Assembly (NCBI GenBank): GCA_963808725.1
Contig: CAWEGO010000002.1
Location: 434,001 to 498,000, forward strand
From: JAHFUA01 sp963808725
GTDB taxonomy: Bacteria; Acidobacteriota; Terriglobia; Terriglobales; Acidobacteriaceae
Length of the DNA: 64,000 bases
Reading direction: 5' to 3'
Shown here: one piece after another, positions 26,574-36,423 of the stretch
Layout of the letters: the number at the start of each line of letters is the position of its first letter
Numbering within the stretch: position 1 is the stretch's first letter
Made by a program: the position numbers and the translations under genes
Notes under the pieces: model-generated
What the model saw: only the letters and a program-made list of their open reading frames with translations
Told to the model about the DNA's origin: nothing
Database searches by the model: none

Positions 26574-28190
26574 ATGTCTCAAGAGACAAAAACCGCGCGG
26601 GCTGAGACTCAACCCGCCCAGAGCACCTCCAAGATCGACGTGCGGCCGCTGTATACCCCGGCCGAGATGCAGGGCTGGGACTACGACCGCGACGTTGGCT
26701 ATCCCGGCGACTTTCCCTACACCCGCGGGGTGCAGCCCACCATGTACCGCGGACGGCTCTGGACCATGCGCCAGTACGCCGGGATGGGCGACGCCGAGGA
26801 GTCCAACAAGCGCTACAAGTACCTGCTGTCGCAGGGGACCATGGGGCTGTCGGTGGCCTTCGACCTGCCCACGCAGATCGGCCTCGATTCCGACCACCCC
26901 ATGGCCCTGGGCGAAGTCGGCAAAGTCGGCGTGGCCATCGATTCCATCGAGGACATGGAGCGGCTGTTCGACGGCATCAACCTGGAAAAAATCTCCACCT
27001 CGATGACCATCAACGCCACCGCGTCCATCCTGCTCGCGCTCTACATCGCCGTGGCCAAGCGGCAAGGCTCGGATGTACGCAAGCTCCAAGGCACGGTGCA
27101 GAATGACATCCTGAAGGAGTACATCGCGCGCGGAACGTACATTTACCCGATCCAGCACGCGATGCGCATCGTCACCGACCTGTTCGCCTACTGCAACCAG
27201 TACGTGCCGGAGTGGAACACCATCTCCATCAGCGGCTACCACATGCGCGAGGCGGGTTCGACCGCGGTGCAGGAAGTGGCATTCACGCTGGCCAACGGCA
27301 TGACCTACGTGCAAGCGGCGATCGATGCCGGGCTCGAGGTGGACCAGTTCGCGCCGCGGCTCTCCTTCTTCTTCGCCTCGCACAGCAATTTCCTGGAAGA
27401 GGTGGCCAAGTTCCGCGCCGCGCGGCGCATGTGGGCGCGCATCATGATGGAGCATTTCGGCGCCAAAAATCCGCGTTCGCTCATGCTGCGCTTCCATACG
27501 CAGACCGGCGGAGTGACGCTCACGGCGCAGCAGCCGGAGATCAACATTGTGCGCACGGCGCTGCAGGCGCTCTCGGCGGTGCTGGGCGGGACGCAGTCGC
27601 TGCACACGAATTCGTTCGACGAAGCGCTGGCGCTGCCCACCGAAGAAGCCGTCCGCATCGCGCTGCGGACCCAGCAGGTCATCGCTTACGAATCCGGCGT
27701 GCCCAACACGGTGGACCCGCTGGGCGGTTCCTATTACCTGGAATCGCTGACCAACCAGATCGAAGAGCGCGCCCGCGAGTATCTCGACAAGATCGAAGCC
27801 ATGGGCGGCATGCTCAAGGCCATCGAGCGCGGCTACGTGCAGTCGGAGATCCAGAACTCCGCTTACGACTTCCAGCAGGCCGTGGACCGGCTCGAGACCG
27901 TGGTTGTGGGCGTGAACCGCTTTGCCACCAACGAGGCAGCGTCTGTGCCCTTGTACCGCGTGGATGAAACGCTGGAGCGCAAGCAGGTGGAGCGCCTGCG
28001 CGCGCTGCGCGCCCGCCGCGACCAGCAGAAGGCAGAAGCTGCGATCCAGGCGATTGATGAAGCCGCCCGCTCGGGCGAAAATCTCATGCCTCGCATCATC
28101 AACGCGGTTGAGAGCTATTGCACTGTGGGCGAGATCTCGGACAGCTTGCGCAAGGTGTTTGGGGAGTACAAGGAAGCGGTGGTGATTTAA
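26574..28190 (+). CDS. mutA: Methylmalonyl-CoA mutase, catalytic (large) subunit
   Basis: Radical enzyme interconverting methylmalonyl-CoA and succinyl-CoA in propionate and branched-chain catabolism. 538 residues covering the CoA-binding TIM barrel only: PYTRGVQPTMYRGRLWTMRQ, FDLPTQIGLDSDHP, ISISGYHMREAG, RLSFFFASHSNF and SLHTNSFDEALALPTE. The adenosylcobalamin-binding domain (DxHxxG) is absent, so a separate small subunit must exist elsewhere, as in split-type mutases. The next gene, a nuclease, is unrelated. Confidence 0.95.
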   Translation: MSQETKTARAETQPAQSTSKIDVRPLYTPAEMQGWDYDRDVGYPGDFPYTRGVQPTMYRGRLWTMRQYAGMGDAEESNKRYKYLLSQGTMGLSVAFDLPTQIGLDSDHPMALGEVGKVGVAIDSIEDMERLFDGINLEKISTSMTINATASILLALYIAVAKRQGSDVRKLQGTVQNDILKEYIARGTYIYPIQHAMRIVTDLFAYCNQYVPEWNTISISGYHMREAGSTAVQEVAFTLANGMTYVQAAIDAGLEVDQFAPRLSFFFASHSNFLEEVAKFRAARRMWARIMMEHFGAKNPRSLMLRFHTQTGGVTLTAQQPEINIVRTALQALSAVLGGTQSLHTNSFDEALALPTEEAVRIALRTQQVIAYESGVPNTVDPLGGSYYLESLTNQIEERAREYLDKIEAMGGMLKAIERGYVQSEIQNSAYDFQQAVDRLETVVVGVNRFATNEAASVPLYRVDETLERKQVERLRALRARRDQQKAEAAIQAIDEAARSGENLMPRIINAVESYCTVGEISDSLRKVFGEYKEAVVI

Positions 28191-28215
28191 ACTTCGTTCC
28201 GCCGGGGATTGGAAA

Positions 28216-29273
28216 ATGCCGATCTACGAGATAACTAAGGACACCATCAAGGAGGTTTCCAAGACTACGCTGGCCGAGCACGGCTTCCGCGAGCGGTACG
28301 ACCTTCAACGCTTGCTACGCCAAAACATCGACGCAGTCGCCACAAACGCCTATGTTTTGGCTGAAGAGTACTGCGAGTGGGAGGATGCGAAGCGCCGGAT
28401 TGATCTTCTCTGCATCGATAAAGAGGCCAATCTTGTAGTGATCGAGCTGAAAAGGAGTGAGGATGGCGGCCACATGGAGCTACAGGCGATACGTTACGCA
28501 GCCATGGTGAGCAATATGACGTTCGCCCAGGCCGTGGAAGCGCACTCCAAATTCCTCGACAAAACGCCGGAAGAAGCTGAGGCCGCAATTTTGAATTTCC
28601 TAGGCTGGGAAGAGCCGCATGAGAAAGAGTTCGGGAAGGACACGCGAATCATTCTTGTCTCGGGCGAGTTCTCTCCCGAGATTACGACTGCGGCGTACTG
28701 GTTGAACGAACACTCGGTTGATGTTCGATGTGTTCGCCTTCGACCGCACTGTATAGGAGAGCGCTTCTGCTGGACATTCAGCAGGTAATCCCGATTCCGG
28801 AGGCCACCGGCATCTTGGTAAAGATCAAGAACAAAGTGGCTGAAGAACGAAGGTCGGAGGGAGGCAGCAGCTCTGATTGGACACGATATGACCTTAGTGT
28901 CAACGGGGAGGTGTTCCGAAACCTGAGCAAGCGGAAGCTCTTCCTGTACGCGATTCGTGGTCTAATTCGCGCGGGGGTTCCGATATCCGGCGTGGCTCAG
29001 TCTTTCCCCGCGCGGAAATTTATCAGCGTTCCGGGAAATTGCACTCCGGACGAATTCCGCGAAAGGGCATCCAAGCTTCCGACTCCCCACGGCGCAACGT
29101 ACGAGTTACGCCGGTATTTTACCGGGCCGGAGGAACTCTTCTTTGTGGATGGCAAGACTTATGCACTGACGAATCAATGGGGAAGAAAAAGACTCCCGGC
29201 ACTTGATGCTCTGATCGCTAAGTATCCAGAGGCGAAGATCTCTTATACCCCTTCCCTGGGGGAAGAAGACTAG
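28216..29273 (+). CDS. PD-(D/E)XK (NucS-like) nuclease-domain protein, frame-disrupted
   Basis: The N-terminal frame (28216 to about 28760) reads RYDLQRLLRQNID, then RRIDLLCIDKEANLVVIELK, which gives the PD-(D/E)XK residues Asp and Glu-x-Lys, then HMELQAIRYAAMVS. The C-terminal part continues in another frame (LLLDIQQVIPIPEA to KISYTPSLGEED, about 28763-29273). Removing two bases (or adding one) near 28760-28763 gives a 351-residue protein with continuous similarity to a widespread family of predicted restriction-type endonucleases. The function of this family is unclear; DNA repair or defence roles are possible. Confidence 0.65.
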
Positions 29274-29344
29274 GAAACCCGGCTTGACAGCTCCGCAGGG
29301 ACGACGGAAGCTATAAGCCAAGAGCCAAAAGCTAAGAGCCATTT

Positions 29345-30524
29345 ATGAGAGACGTCGTAATTGCATCCTCCGTCCGCACCGCGGTCGGCAGAGCCTACAA
29401 AGGCACACTGCGCGCCACGCGGCCTGATGATCTCGCCGCGGTCGCCATCAAGGGCGCGCTCGAACGCGTGCCGCAACTCGACACGACAGAGATCGAAGAC
29501 GTAATTCTGGGCTGCGCCATGCCGGAAGCCGAGCAGGGGATGAACGTGGCCCGCATCGCTTCCCTGCGCGCTGGCCTGCCGGTCGAGGTGTCGGCGATGA
29601 CCATCAACCGCTTCTGCTCGTCCGGGCTGCAGGCCATCGCCATCGTGGCCGACCGCATCGCAGCCGGAGCCTACGACGTGGCGGTCGCCGGCGGCACCGA
29701 GTCCATGACCATGATCCCCATGGGCGGACACAAGGTCTCGGCCAATCCCTGGCTGGTGGACAACTATCCCGATGCTTATCTCTCGATGGGGCTCACCGCC
29801 GAGCGGCTGGCCAAGCGCTACGGCATCACCCGCCAGCAGGCCGACGAGTTCTCCCTGCCACTCGCAGCAGAAGGCCATCGCGGCCATCCAGGCGGGCAGG
29901 TTCGAAGACGAGATCGTGCCCGTGCCCGTCAGCTTCACCACGCCCAATGGTTCGAAGCCCAAGCGCATCGAGATTGTCTTCAAAGTGGACGAAGGCCCGC
30001 GTGCCGACACCACGCTGGAAGCGCTTGCCGCGCTCAAGCCCGCTTTCCATGTGCATGGCACGGTGACCGCCGGCAGTTCCTCGCAGATGTCGGACGGCGC
30101 CTCCGCCGCGGTGGTGATGTCGGCCGAGAGGGCCAAGGCGCTGGGGATCAAGCCGCTGGCGCGCTTCGTCGCCTTCGCCACGGCCGGGTACAAGCCGGAA
30201 GAGATGGGAGTGGGACCCGTGTACGCCATCCCCAAGGCGCTGAAGATGGCCGGCCTGAAGCTCGATGACATCGACGTGATCGAACTGAACGAGGCCTTCG
30301 CGGCGCAGTCGCTGGCAGTGATCAAGGAAGGCGGCCTCGACCCGGCGAAGGTCAATCCCAATGGCGGCGCCATCGCGCTCGGGCATCCGCTGGGCTGCAC
30401 CGGCGCCAAGCTGACGGCGACCATTATTCGCGAACTCAAGCGCCGCAATGCCCGCTATGGGATGGTGACCATGTGCGTGGGCGGCGGCATGGGCGCGGCC
30501 GGCATTTTCGAGAACATTCGATGA
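29345..30524 (+). CDS. fadA: Thiolase (acetyl-CoA acyltransferase), frame-disrupted
   Basis: Cleaves 3-ketoacyl-CoA, or condenses acetyl-CoA. The first frame (from 29345) holds the acyl-enzyme Cys91 in NRFCSSGLQAI; the second, from about 29860, holds GGAIALGHPLGCTGA (catalytic His) and the second Cys in MCVGGGMGAAG. Removing one C at about 29858 (CTGCCAC) joins them into a 392-residue protein of normal length with no other defect. It is followed after 86 bases by an acyl-CoA dehydrogenase and preceded by mutA, so it probably serves beta-oxidation. The broken frame is most simply a sequence error. Confidence 0.85.
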
Positions 30525-30610
30525 AACGAACGTCACAGACAAGAGCAGGTCGTTTTGATATTCTCCGTTTCGCCGTCTCCGTGATGGACTTGTAATCGAG
30601 GAGTGAACTT

Positions 30611-32412
30611 ATGGCAACCGTTGCGATTCCAAAGGTCAGAATTACCGGCGGCAGTTTTCTGCTCGAAGAACGTAATCCGAACGACGTCTTCACGCCGGAA
30701 GATTTCAGCGAAGAACATCTGCAGATCGCCAAAACGGCGGAAGAGTTCGCCACCAACGAGATCGTCCCCGCTGCCGACAAGCTCGAGCACAAGGAGTGGG
30801 CGCTCGCGCGCGAGTCTGCTCAAGACGGCCAGCGACCTGGGCTTGAGTTCGGTGGACATCCCCGAAGCCGTATGGCGGCACGGACATGGATAAGGTCTCA
30901 TCCTGCATCATCGCCGACAGGATCTCGAAGTACGCCGGCTTCGCCACCACCTGGGGCGCGCACACCGGCATCGGCACGCTGCCCATCGTCTACTTCGGGA
31001 CCGCGGAGCAGAAGAGAAAATATCTGCCGCGACTGGCGGCGGGCGAGATGGATTGGCGCGTACGCGCTTTCGGAGTCGTCCTCCGGTTCGGATGCGCTGA
31101 ACTGCCGCGCCCGCGCGCAGCTTTCTCCCGACGGCAAGCACTACATCCTGAACGGCGAGAAGATGTGGATCACCAACGCCGGCTTTGCCGACCTGTTCAT
31201 CGTCTTCGCCAAGGTGGACGGCGAAAAATTCACGGCATTCATGGTGGAGAAGAACTTTCCCCGGCTTCGCGGTGGGCGCGGAAGAGCACAAGATGGGCAT
31301 CCGCGGCTCCTCCACTTGTCCGCTGATCCTTACCGACTGCCAGGTGCCCGTGGAGAACCTGCTGGGCGAGATCGGCAAAGGCCACATCATCGCTTTCAAC
31401 ATTCTCAACGTTGGCCGCTTCAAGCTGGGCGCCAGTTGCGTGGGCGGCGCTCGCAACTCGCTGCAGTCCGCCATCGAGTACGCCAAGCAGCGCAAGGCCT
31501 TCGGCAAAGTCGATCGCCGACTTCGGGCTGGTGCGCGAGAAGCTGGCCGACATGGCGATCGGCGTCTTCGCCGGCGAGTCCATGGTGTACCGCACCATCG
31601 GCATGATCGACGTGGCGCTCGCGGAGATCGACAAGTCCGGCGCCAATGCTGCAACCGAGATCCGCAAAGCCATCGAGGAGTACGCGGTCGAGTGCTCCAT
31701 CCTGAAAGTCTGGGGCTCGGAGATGGTGGACATGGTGGTGGACGAGACGGTGCAGATCTTCGGCGGCTACGGTTTCGTCGAGGAGTACCCTGCCGAGCGC
31801 GCCTATCGCGACTCCCGCGTGAACCGCATCTTCGAAGGCACCAACGAAATCAACCGCCTGATCATCACCGGCTGGCTGCTGAAGCGTGCCATGAGCGGCC
31901 AAATCCCGCTGCTGGCCGCCATCAAGAAGCTGATGGACGAAGTGCTCTCCGGGCCGTCGATGAGCGAAGGCGCCGAAGGTGCGCTGGCGGCGGAGCGCGC
32001 GATGGTCGCCAATGCCAAGAAGGTCTCGCTGTTCGCCTCCGGCGCGGCTTCGCAGAAGTACATGCAGGCGCTCGCCGACCAGCAGGAAATCATGGGCGCG
32101 CTGGCCGACATCGTCATCGAAACCTACGCCGCGGAATCAGCACTGCTGCGCGCGCAGAAGATGATCGAGCACCAAGGCGAGTCCGCGGCCGGCCTGGCTG
32201 TCGCCATGGCCCGCGTGTACCTGCAGCACGCTCTGGAGAAGGTGGAGACTTCGGCGCGCAAGGTAATCACTGCCATCGCCGACGGCGACATGCTGCGCAC
32301 GCAACTGGCGATCCTGAAGCGGCTCTCCAAGTACGAGCCCTTCAACACCATCGCCCTGCGCCAGCAGATCGCGCAGCGGGTGATCGAGGCGGGAAAGTAC
32401 GTAACGGGTTAG
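30611..32412 (+). CDS. Acyl-CoA dehydrogenase family protein, five frame breaks
   Basis: FAD enzyme for the first step of acyl-CoA beta-oxidation, of the long (about 600-residue) type with an extra C-terminal helical domain. Fragments in three frames line up in order: TPEDFSEEHLQIAKTAEEFA, then KYAGFATTWGAHTGIGTLPI, GAYALSESSSGSDAL, EEHKMGIRGSST, IFGGYGFVEEYPAERAYRDS (the region of the catalytic base) and a C-terminal extension. Removing single bases near 30815, 30870, 31051, 31260 and 31509 restores 598 residues. The ATG at 30611 has GAGG nearby upstream. Sequence between breaks is undegraded. Confidence 0.82.
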
Positions 32413-32511
32413 AAATTCGATGATGTGATGCAATCGAACGGCGCTGGTACTGCATCAATAAGGAAAGCCGGGCTTCCGCCGGCTGGTACAATCCCGAAGC
32501 TGAGAGCCACG

Positions 32512-33111
32512 ATGAACCAACCGCGGAAGTTGAGGCCTCCAGCGGCCGCCGTCGGCTGCGGCCATAAAGCTGAGCGCCAGTCACGAATGCTCGCGTTGGC
32601 CGTCCTGCTGCTGGTGCTTTTTTGCCCGCTGCTTTCCACGCGCCTGCGTGCCGAAGAGCGCGGTCCATCTACCGCCGAAGAGCGCGCCAAAGTCATCGAG
32701 CTGACCCACAAACTCGAAACCGATCCCTTGAATCCGCAGGCGGACGAATGGCGCGTCTGGCTGGCGAAATGGATCGACGAGGTCCCGGACGTGGTGGTGC
32801 CCGTCTGTCCTCCCCTGCTGCCGCAACTGCTGCGCAGCGACCGCAACTACGCTCACGAGCTCGCCATGCAGGTGGTCTATTCCAGCGCCGCCTTCATCGT
32901 CGAGCACCCCAAAGAGCAAGTCGATCAGCAAGCTGTGTTCCAGGCCGGCGTGGATGGGGCGCTCAAGGCCTATCAGGCCATCGTCAAGGCCAAGCCGCGG
33001 GCGCGCTGGTACTTCCTCGACAGCCTCATCCAGATGCGCGACAAGGGCGAACTGAAGGAGTACCTGCGCAAGCAGATTGACGACAACTGTGTCTCGGGAT
33101 TGCCGGCGTAA
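32512..33111 (+). CDS. Hypothetical exported protein
   Basis: About 199 residues, with a hydrophobic export segment (MLALAVLLLVLFCPLLST) that begins 25 residues in; an ATG at 32587 would put it at the N-terminus. The mature part is helical (KVIELTHKLETDPLNPQADE, VDGALKAYQAIVKAKPRARW) and resembles proteins with TPR-like helices, but no family is recognised. It ends six bases before a dispersed repeat. Confidence 0.6.
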   Translation: MNQPRKLRPPAAAVGCGHKAERQSRMLALAVLLLVLFCPLLSTRLRAEERGPSTAEERAKVIELTHKLETDPLNPQADEWRVWLAKWIDEVPDVVVPVCPPLLPQLLRSDRNYAHELAMQVVYSSAAFIVEHPKEQVDQQAVFQAGVDGALKAYQAIVKAKPRARWYFLDSLIQMRDKGELKEYLRKQIDDNCVSGLPA

Positions 33112-33116
33112 GAACC

Positions 33117-33230
33117 AGTTGCCAGTAGCCAGTAGTCAGTTGTCAGTTCACCCAGGGGAAGAGACGCGGGAAGGCGATGTGGCTTCCGCACCGGTGTCTT
33201 CTGGCAACTGGCAACTGACTACTTCAAACT
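33117..33230. repeat. Low-complexity inverted repeat between convergent genes
   Basis: A run of CAGTAGCCAGTAGTCAGT-type units (33117-33147) is partly mirrored by CTGGCAACTGGCAACTGACT-type units (33200-33219), forming an imperfect inverted repeat around about 50 bases. It lies between two convergent genes and could act as a bidirectional terminator. The same kind of unit is dispersed elsewhere in the window (near 9085 and 42717). Confidence 0.5.
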
Positions 33231-33231
33231 G

Positions 33232-34308
33232 CTAACTCCGCCAGCGCAGCGTCACCGGCCCCTGGATCGGGTGCTGCATCGGCTCTCCGGTGCGGCGGGA
33301 TTCCAGATACGCAGACTTCAGCCCGAAGTACCACTTGGCGGGGCGGTCGGCGTCGTCAATCAGCATCAGGCTGGGATTGTGCTTTAGGCCCTCGGCCTGG
33401 ATCTCCATGGTGCGCTGGTCCTGGCCCATGAACTTCTCGCCGAAGAAGCGAAAGATGGGAAGCACGAAGGGCACGTGGCGGAAGAGGTTCCACGCCGCCG
33501 CCACGTCGATGCGGCAGCGTTCCGCGGTCACGGGCGTCACCGTGGTCATGCTGGAGAACCAGTATTTGCCGGCGTGGATCTGCTCGTAGCGGCGGTTGGG
33601 CAGCACGAAATCGATGGTCGTCGTGATGCCCTCGGCCTTAGCGTACATCCGCAGCAGCTTGTAGGGGGCGCTGTTCGAGGACGGCGTGTGCGCGCTCATG
33701 CGGAAGCCCATGGGGACAGGCTCGAAGGCCTTGCGCTTCTCGTGGATGCTGTGCCGCGTACGCCACCACCACGCCTGGTGTACGAAAGGCCCGTGCGCCG
33801 GGTCCATGAGCCCGATGATGCCGTGGTCCACGTGACAGGGTAGTTCGGCCGAGAGATGGGTGATGGTGTAGCGGTCGCTGAAGGTGGGCAGCCGCGGCGC
33901 TTCTTCACGCGGATCGGCGCTCGAACCGCGTTCCGGCACATAGACCCAGAAATATCCATCGTGTTCGCAGCAAGGGAACGCGTTGGCGTAGATTTTGCTT
34001 ACGTCGAGTTTGTCGTCCGGCATCAGCGACGGAATCTCGCGGCACTGGCCGCTCACCGGCTCGAACTTCCAGCCATGATACGAACATTCCAGGTGATGCC
34101 CGTCGAACCAGCCGCGCGAGAGCGGCATGCCGCGGTGCGGACAACTGTCGCGGGCCGCGAAGCAACGGCCTGCGGCGTCGCGTCCCAGCACCAGGGGAAT
34201 GCCCAGCAGCATGGCGGTGTTCAGCTTGCGTCCGCGCACGCGTTCGGCGCGCAGAGCGGGATACCAGAAGCCGCGCAGCAGGCCGTCGTCGTTTGCGGGT
34301 TCAGGCAT
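33232..34308 (-). CDS. Rieske [2Fe-2S] ring-hydroxylating oxygenase, alpha-subunit-like
   Basis: 358 residues. The Rieske ligands are C-x-H in DSCPHRGM (Cys56, His58) and C-x2-H in CSYHGWKF (Cys75, His78). A non-heme iron region follows (HVDHGIIGLMDPAHGPFVHQ) with Asp and two His residues in the usual spacing. This places it among phthalate- or vanillate-type oxygenases and related demethylases. No reductase, ferredoxin or beta subunit is adjacent, so it must use general electron carriers. The substrate cannot be predicted. Confidence 0.85.
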   Translation of the reverse strand: MPEPANDDGLLRGFWYPALRAERVRGRKLNTAMLLGIPLVLGRDAAGRCFAARDSCPHRGMPLSRGWFDGHHLECSYHGWKFEPVSGQCREIPSLMPDDKLDVSKIYANAFPCCEHDGYFWVYVPERGSSADPREEAPRLPTFSDRYTITHLSAELPCHVDHGIIGLMDPAHGPFVHQAWWWRTRHSIHEKRKAFEPVPMGFRMSAHTPSSNSAPYKLLRMYAKAEGITTTIDFVLPNRRYEQIHAGKYWFSSMTTVTPVTAERCRIDVAAAWNLFRHVPFVLPIFRFFGEKFMGQDQRTMEIQAEGLKHNPSLMLIDDADRPAKWYFGLKSAYLESRRTGEPMQHPIQGPVTLRWRS

Positions 34309-34416
34309 GAATAGACGCCAGCATTATAGGATCAAGGCGCGAGTTCACTGAAAGCCACAGAGGGCGCAGGGGCATGAAAAACAAGATTCCTCTGCGTCCT
34401 CCGCATTCTCCGGCGG

Positions 34417-34446
34417 TTGTACTTCTTCTGCTCGCGTCGCTATACT
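34417..34446 (+). promoter_or_regulatory. Promoter of the LytTR response-regulator gene
   Basis: TTGTAC (34417-34422), an 18-base spacer and TATACT (34441-34446) form a good sigma70-type promoter ending 19 bases before the ATG at 34466. Confidence 0.6.
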
Positions 34447-34465
34447 TTCGAGTGAGGGCTCCCGT

Positions 34466-35239
34466 ATGCCGCTATCCGCGATGATTGTGGACGACGAGCA
34501 GCTTGCCCGCGACGAACTCGCCTATCTGCTGAAGGGCGTGGGTGACATCGACGTCGTGGCCCAGGGCAAGAACGGCGTGGAAGCCGTCAATCTCATCAAG
34601 GAACACAATCCTGACGTGGTCTTCCTCGACGTACAGATGCCCGGCCTGGACGGCTTCGGGGTGATCAAGAAGCTGATTGACCGGCGCGTTCCGCTGCCGC
34701 AGATCGTCTTCGCCACCGCCTACGAGCAGTACGCCATCAAGGCCTTCGAAGTGAACGCCGTCGATTATCTCCTCAAACCGTTCGATAAGAAGCGGGTGGC
34801 ACAGTCGGTGCAGAAGGCGCGCAAGAACCTGCAAAGCGATGCGGTACCTTCCGACAAGCTGGAGACTCTGGTGCGGATGCTGGAATCGCAGAAGCCGCAG
34901 AACTCCAAGGTGCTGCTCAAGTCCACGGGGCGGCTGTTCCTGGTGGACCAGAAGGACATCTGCTTCGCCTCCATCGAAGATGGCGTCATCACCGTGGTGA
35001 CGATCGGGGGCATGGAGGGCCAATCGAACTGCCGCACCCTGGAGGAACTGCTGGAGTCGCTCGACCCCAACCTGTTCTGGCGCGCGCACCGCTCGTTCCT
35101 GGTGAACATCAACCGCATCAAGGAAGTCGTGCCCTGGTTCAAGAGCTCCTACCAGGTGCGCATGGACGACCGCAAGCAGACCGAAGTACCCGTCAGCCGC
35201 GCGCAGACCAAGCGCCTGAGAGAATTATTCAAACTGTAA
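34466..35239 (+). CDS. LytTR-family response regulator
   Basis: 257 residues. A receiver domain (about 4-120) has the acidic pocket Asp9/Asp10, phosphoacceptor Asp55 in VVFLDVQMPG, and the conserved Lys in LLKPFD. A LytTR DNA-binding domain follows (LKSTGRLFLVDQKDICFASI, FWRAHRSFLVNINRIKEV, MDDRKQTEVPVSR). Such AlgR/LytR regulators usually pair with a 5TM or histidine-kinase sensor, but none is adjacent. It has its own promoter. Confidence 0.93.
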   Translation: MPLSAMIVDDEQLARDELAYLLKGVGDIDVVAQGKNGVEAVNLIKEHNPDVVFLDVQMPGLDGFGVIKKLIDRRVPLPQIVFATAYEQYAIKAFEVNAVDYLLKPFDKKRVAQSVQKARKNLQSDAVPSDKLETLVRMLESQKPQNSKVLLKSTGRLFLVDQKDICFASIEDGVITVVTIGGMEGQSNCRTLEELLESLDPNLFWRAHRSFLVNINRIKEVVPWFKSSYQVRMDDRKQTEVPVSRAQTKRLRELFKL

Positions 35240-35256
35240 GGGTATCCTCTGGAAAC

Positions 35257-35943
35257 TCAGTGCTGCAGTTTTAGCGTGAAGGGAATCCCGCGCTCCTCGT
35301 TCGCTTTCACGGTCGCATACAAATCCAGAGTATTGAGGGCAACGATGTTCAGGCCGCCGTACGATGTCACATAGCGCAACTCGCCCTCATCGTCGATGCC
35401 ATAGTCGGTGACTTCAAACGACCAGCCGTTGGTGAAGACCAGCACCGGGAGCTTGCGGCTGGTGTCCGCCGGTGGCGGCGATGAGACCACAAATTGTGGA
35501 TATCCATCGTCGAAATCAAGCCAAGGCCCGCCATCGCCGAAAAATCCGAACTCCGAGAATCCGAAGAATCCGCGGCCAAATCCGAACGGGCCAGGGAATG
35601 TGCAGACGGGACAGACGGGAGAGATGAGGTGCGGAGTAAAGGGACAGAACAAACTCTCGGCTACGACCCCGACGCGCAATCCCGGCACGTTTCCGAACCC
35701 CACCAACGTGGTGATTCGGGGGACGCTCTCCATGCGGCGGAAAGCTGAACCCGAGGTCCCCCACCAGAGACCACTCATCGCTTTCTTGCCGGCCTTTCCG
35801 CTGCCATGGCGTCCGCCGAAGTGGAACCCATGTCCGCCGAAATGCCCGCCGTGCCCCCCACCGCCGTGTCCCCCGCCACCATGCCCCTGGGCGGGCACAA
35901 ACGCGATCAGCACGAGGCCGATAAGCAGCACGCCGGCTCTCAT
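35257..35943 (-). CDS. His/Gly-rich exported protein
   Basis: 228 residues. The signal peptide (GVLLIGLVLIAFVPAQG) is followed by an extreme His/Gly tract (about 20-50: GHGGGGHGGGGHGGHFGGHG), which could bind metal ions, and later an aromatic/Gly segment (GFGRGFFGFSEFGFFGDGG). The last 90 residues look folded (VLVFTNGWSFEVTDYGIDDE). AGGAG precedes the ATG by eight bases, and a TATAAT box lies upstream. Function is unknown. Confidence 0.65.
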   Translation of the reverse strand: MRAGVLLIGLVLIAFVPAQGHGGGGHGGGGHGGHFGGHGFHFGGRHGSGKAGKKAMSGLWWGTSGSAFRRMESVPRITTLVGFGNVPGLRVGVVAESLFCPFTPHLISPVCPVCTFPGPFGFGRGFFGFSEFGFFGDGGPWLDFDDGYPQFVVSSPPPADTSRKLPVLVFTNGWSFEVTDYGIDDEGELRYVTSYGGLNIVALNTLDLYATVKANEERGIPFTLKLQH

Positions 35944-36046
35944 GACACACTCCTAATTAAGTGCCATTATAGCGCTCAATGTCCACATGGCCTGTTGAGC
36001 CGGTCGCGTTCTATAATGTCAAGAGGGCCGCTACGGCGACTTATCC

Positions 36047-36292
36047 ATGAAAGCTTACGTTTACGTCACGCTGAAGAAGACGGTCCTCGATCCCCAGGGC
36101 AAGACCATCCACGGCGCGCTCCGCAAGATGGGCTACAAGGGAGTGGACGACGTCCGCCAAGGCAAGTTCTTCGAACTCACGCTCGATGGCGGCCTGGACC
36201 GAGCCGGGAGCGAGGCCGAGATCGCCCGCATCGCGCGCGAGGTTCTCACCAATCCGGTGATCGAAGAATTCCGGTACTCCATCGAGGAGTAA
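36047..36292 (+). CDS. purS: Phosphoribosylformylglycinamidine synthase subunit PurS
   Basis: 81 residues, the typical length for PurS, the small subunit that assembles PurL and PurQ into the FGAM synthase complex of purine synthesis. Recognisable features are YVTLKKTVLDPQGKTIHGAL, the MGYKGVDDVRQGKFFEL core and the acidic C-terminus (NPVIEEFRYSIEE). purQ and purL are not adjacent. A TATAAT box lies at 36012-36017, but no clear -35 is seen. Confidence 0.92.
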   Translation: MKAYVYVTLKKTVLDPQGKTIHGALRKMGYKGVDDVRQGKFFELTLDGGLDRAGSEAEIARIAREVLTNPVIEEFRYSIEE

Positions 36293-36423
36293 TGGCAGCT
36301 ATCGGTTTTTTAGCACCAAAGTAACCGCTCCAGCTATCTACATTTGTAGCGGCTTGGTAGATAATCATGTGAGACTTCCACCCCGTCCGGTGGTGGTAAT
36401 TTTCCAGCAAGAGGTGATCGCAC

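Noticed and set aside
26055..27605. Long open frame antisense to mutA (and similar long frames antisense to rng, glcD, metK/ahcY and ald/cpsB)
   Set aside because: They mirror high-GC third-position codons of clearly conserved genes, have no family motifs, and no ribosome binding sites.
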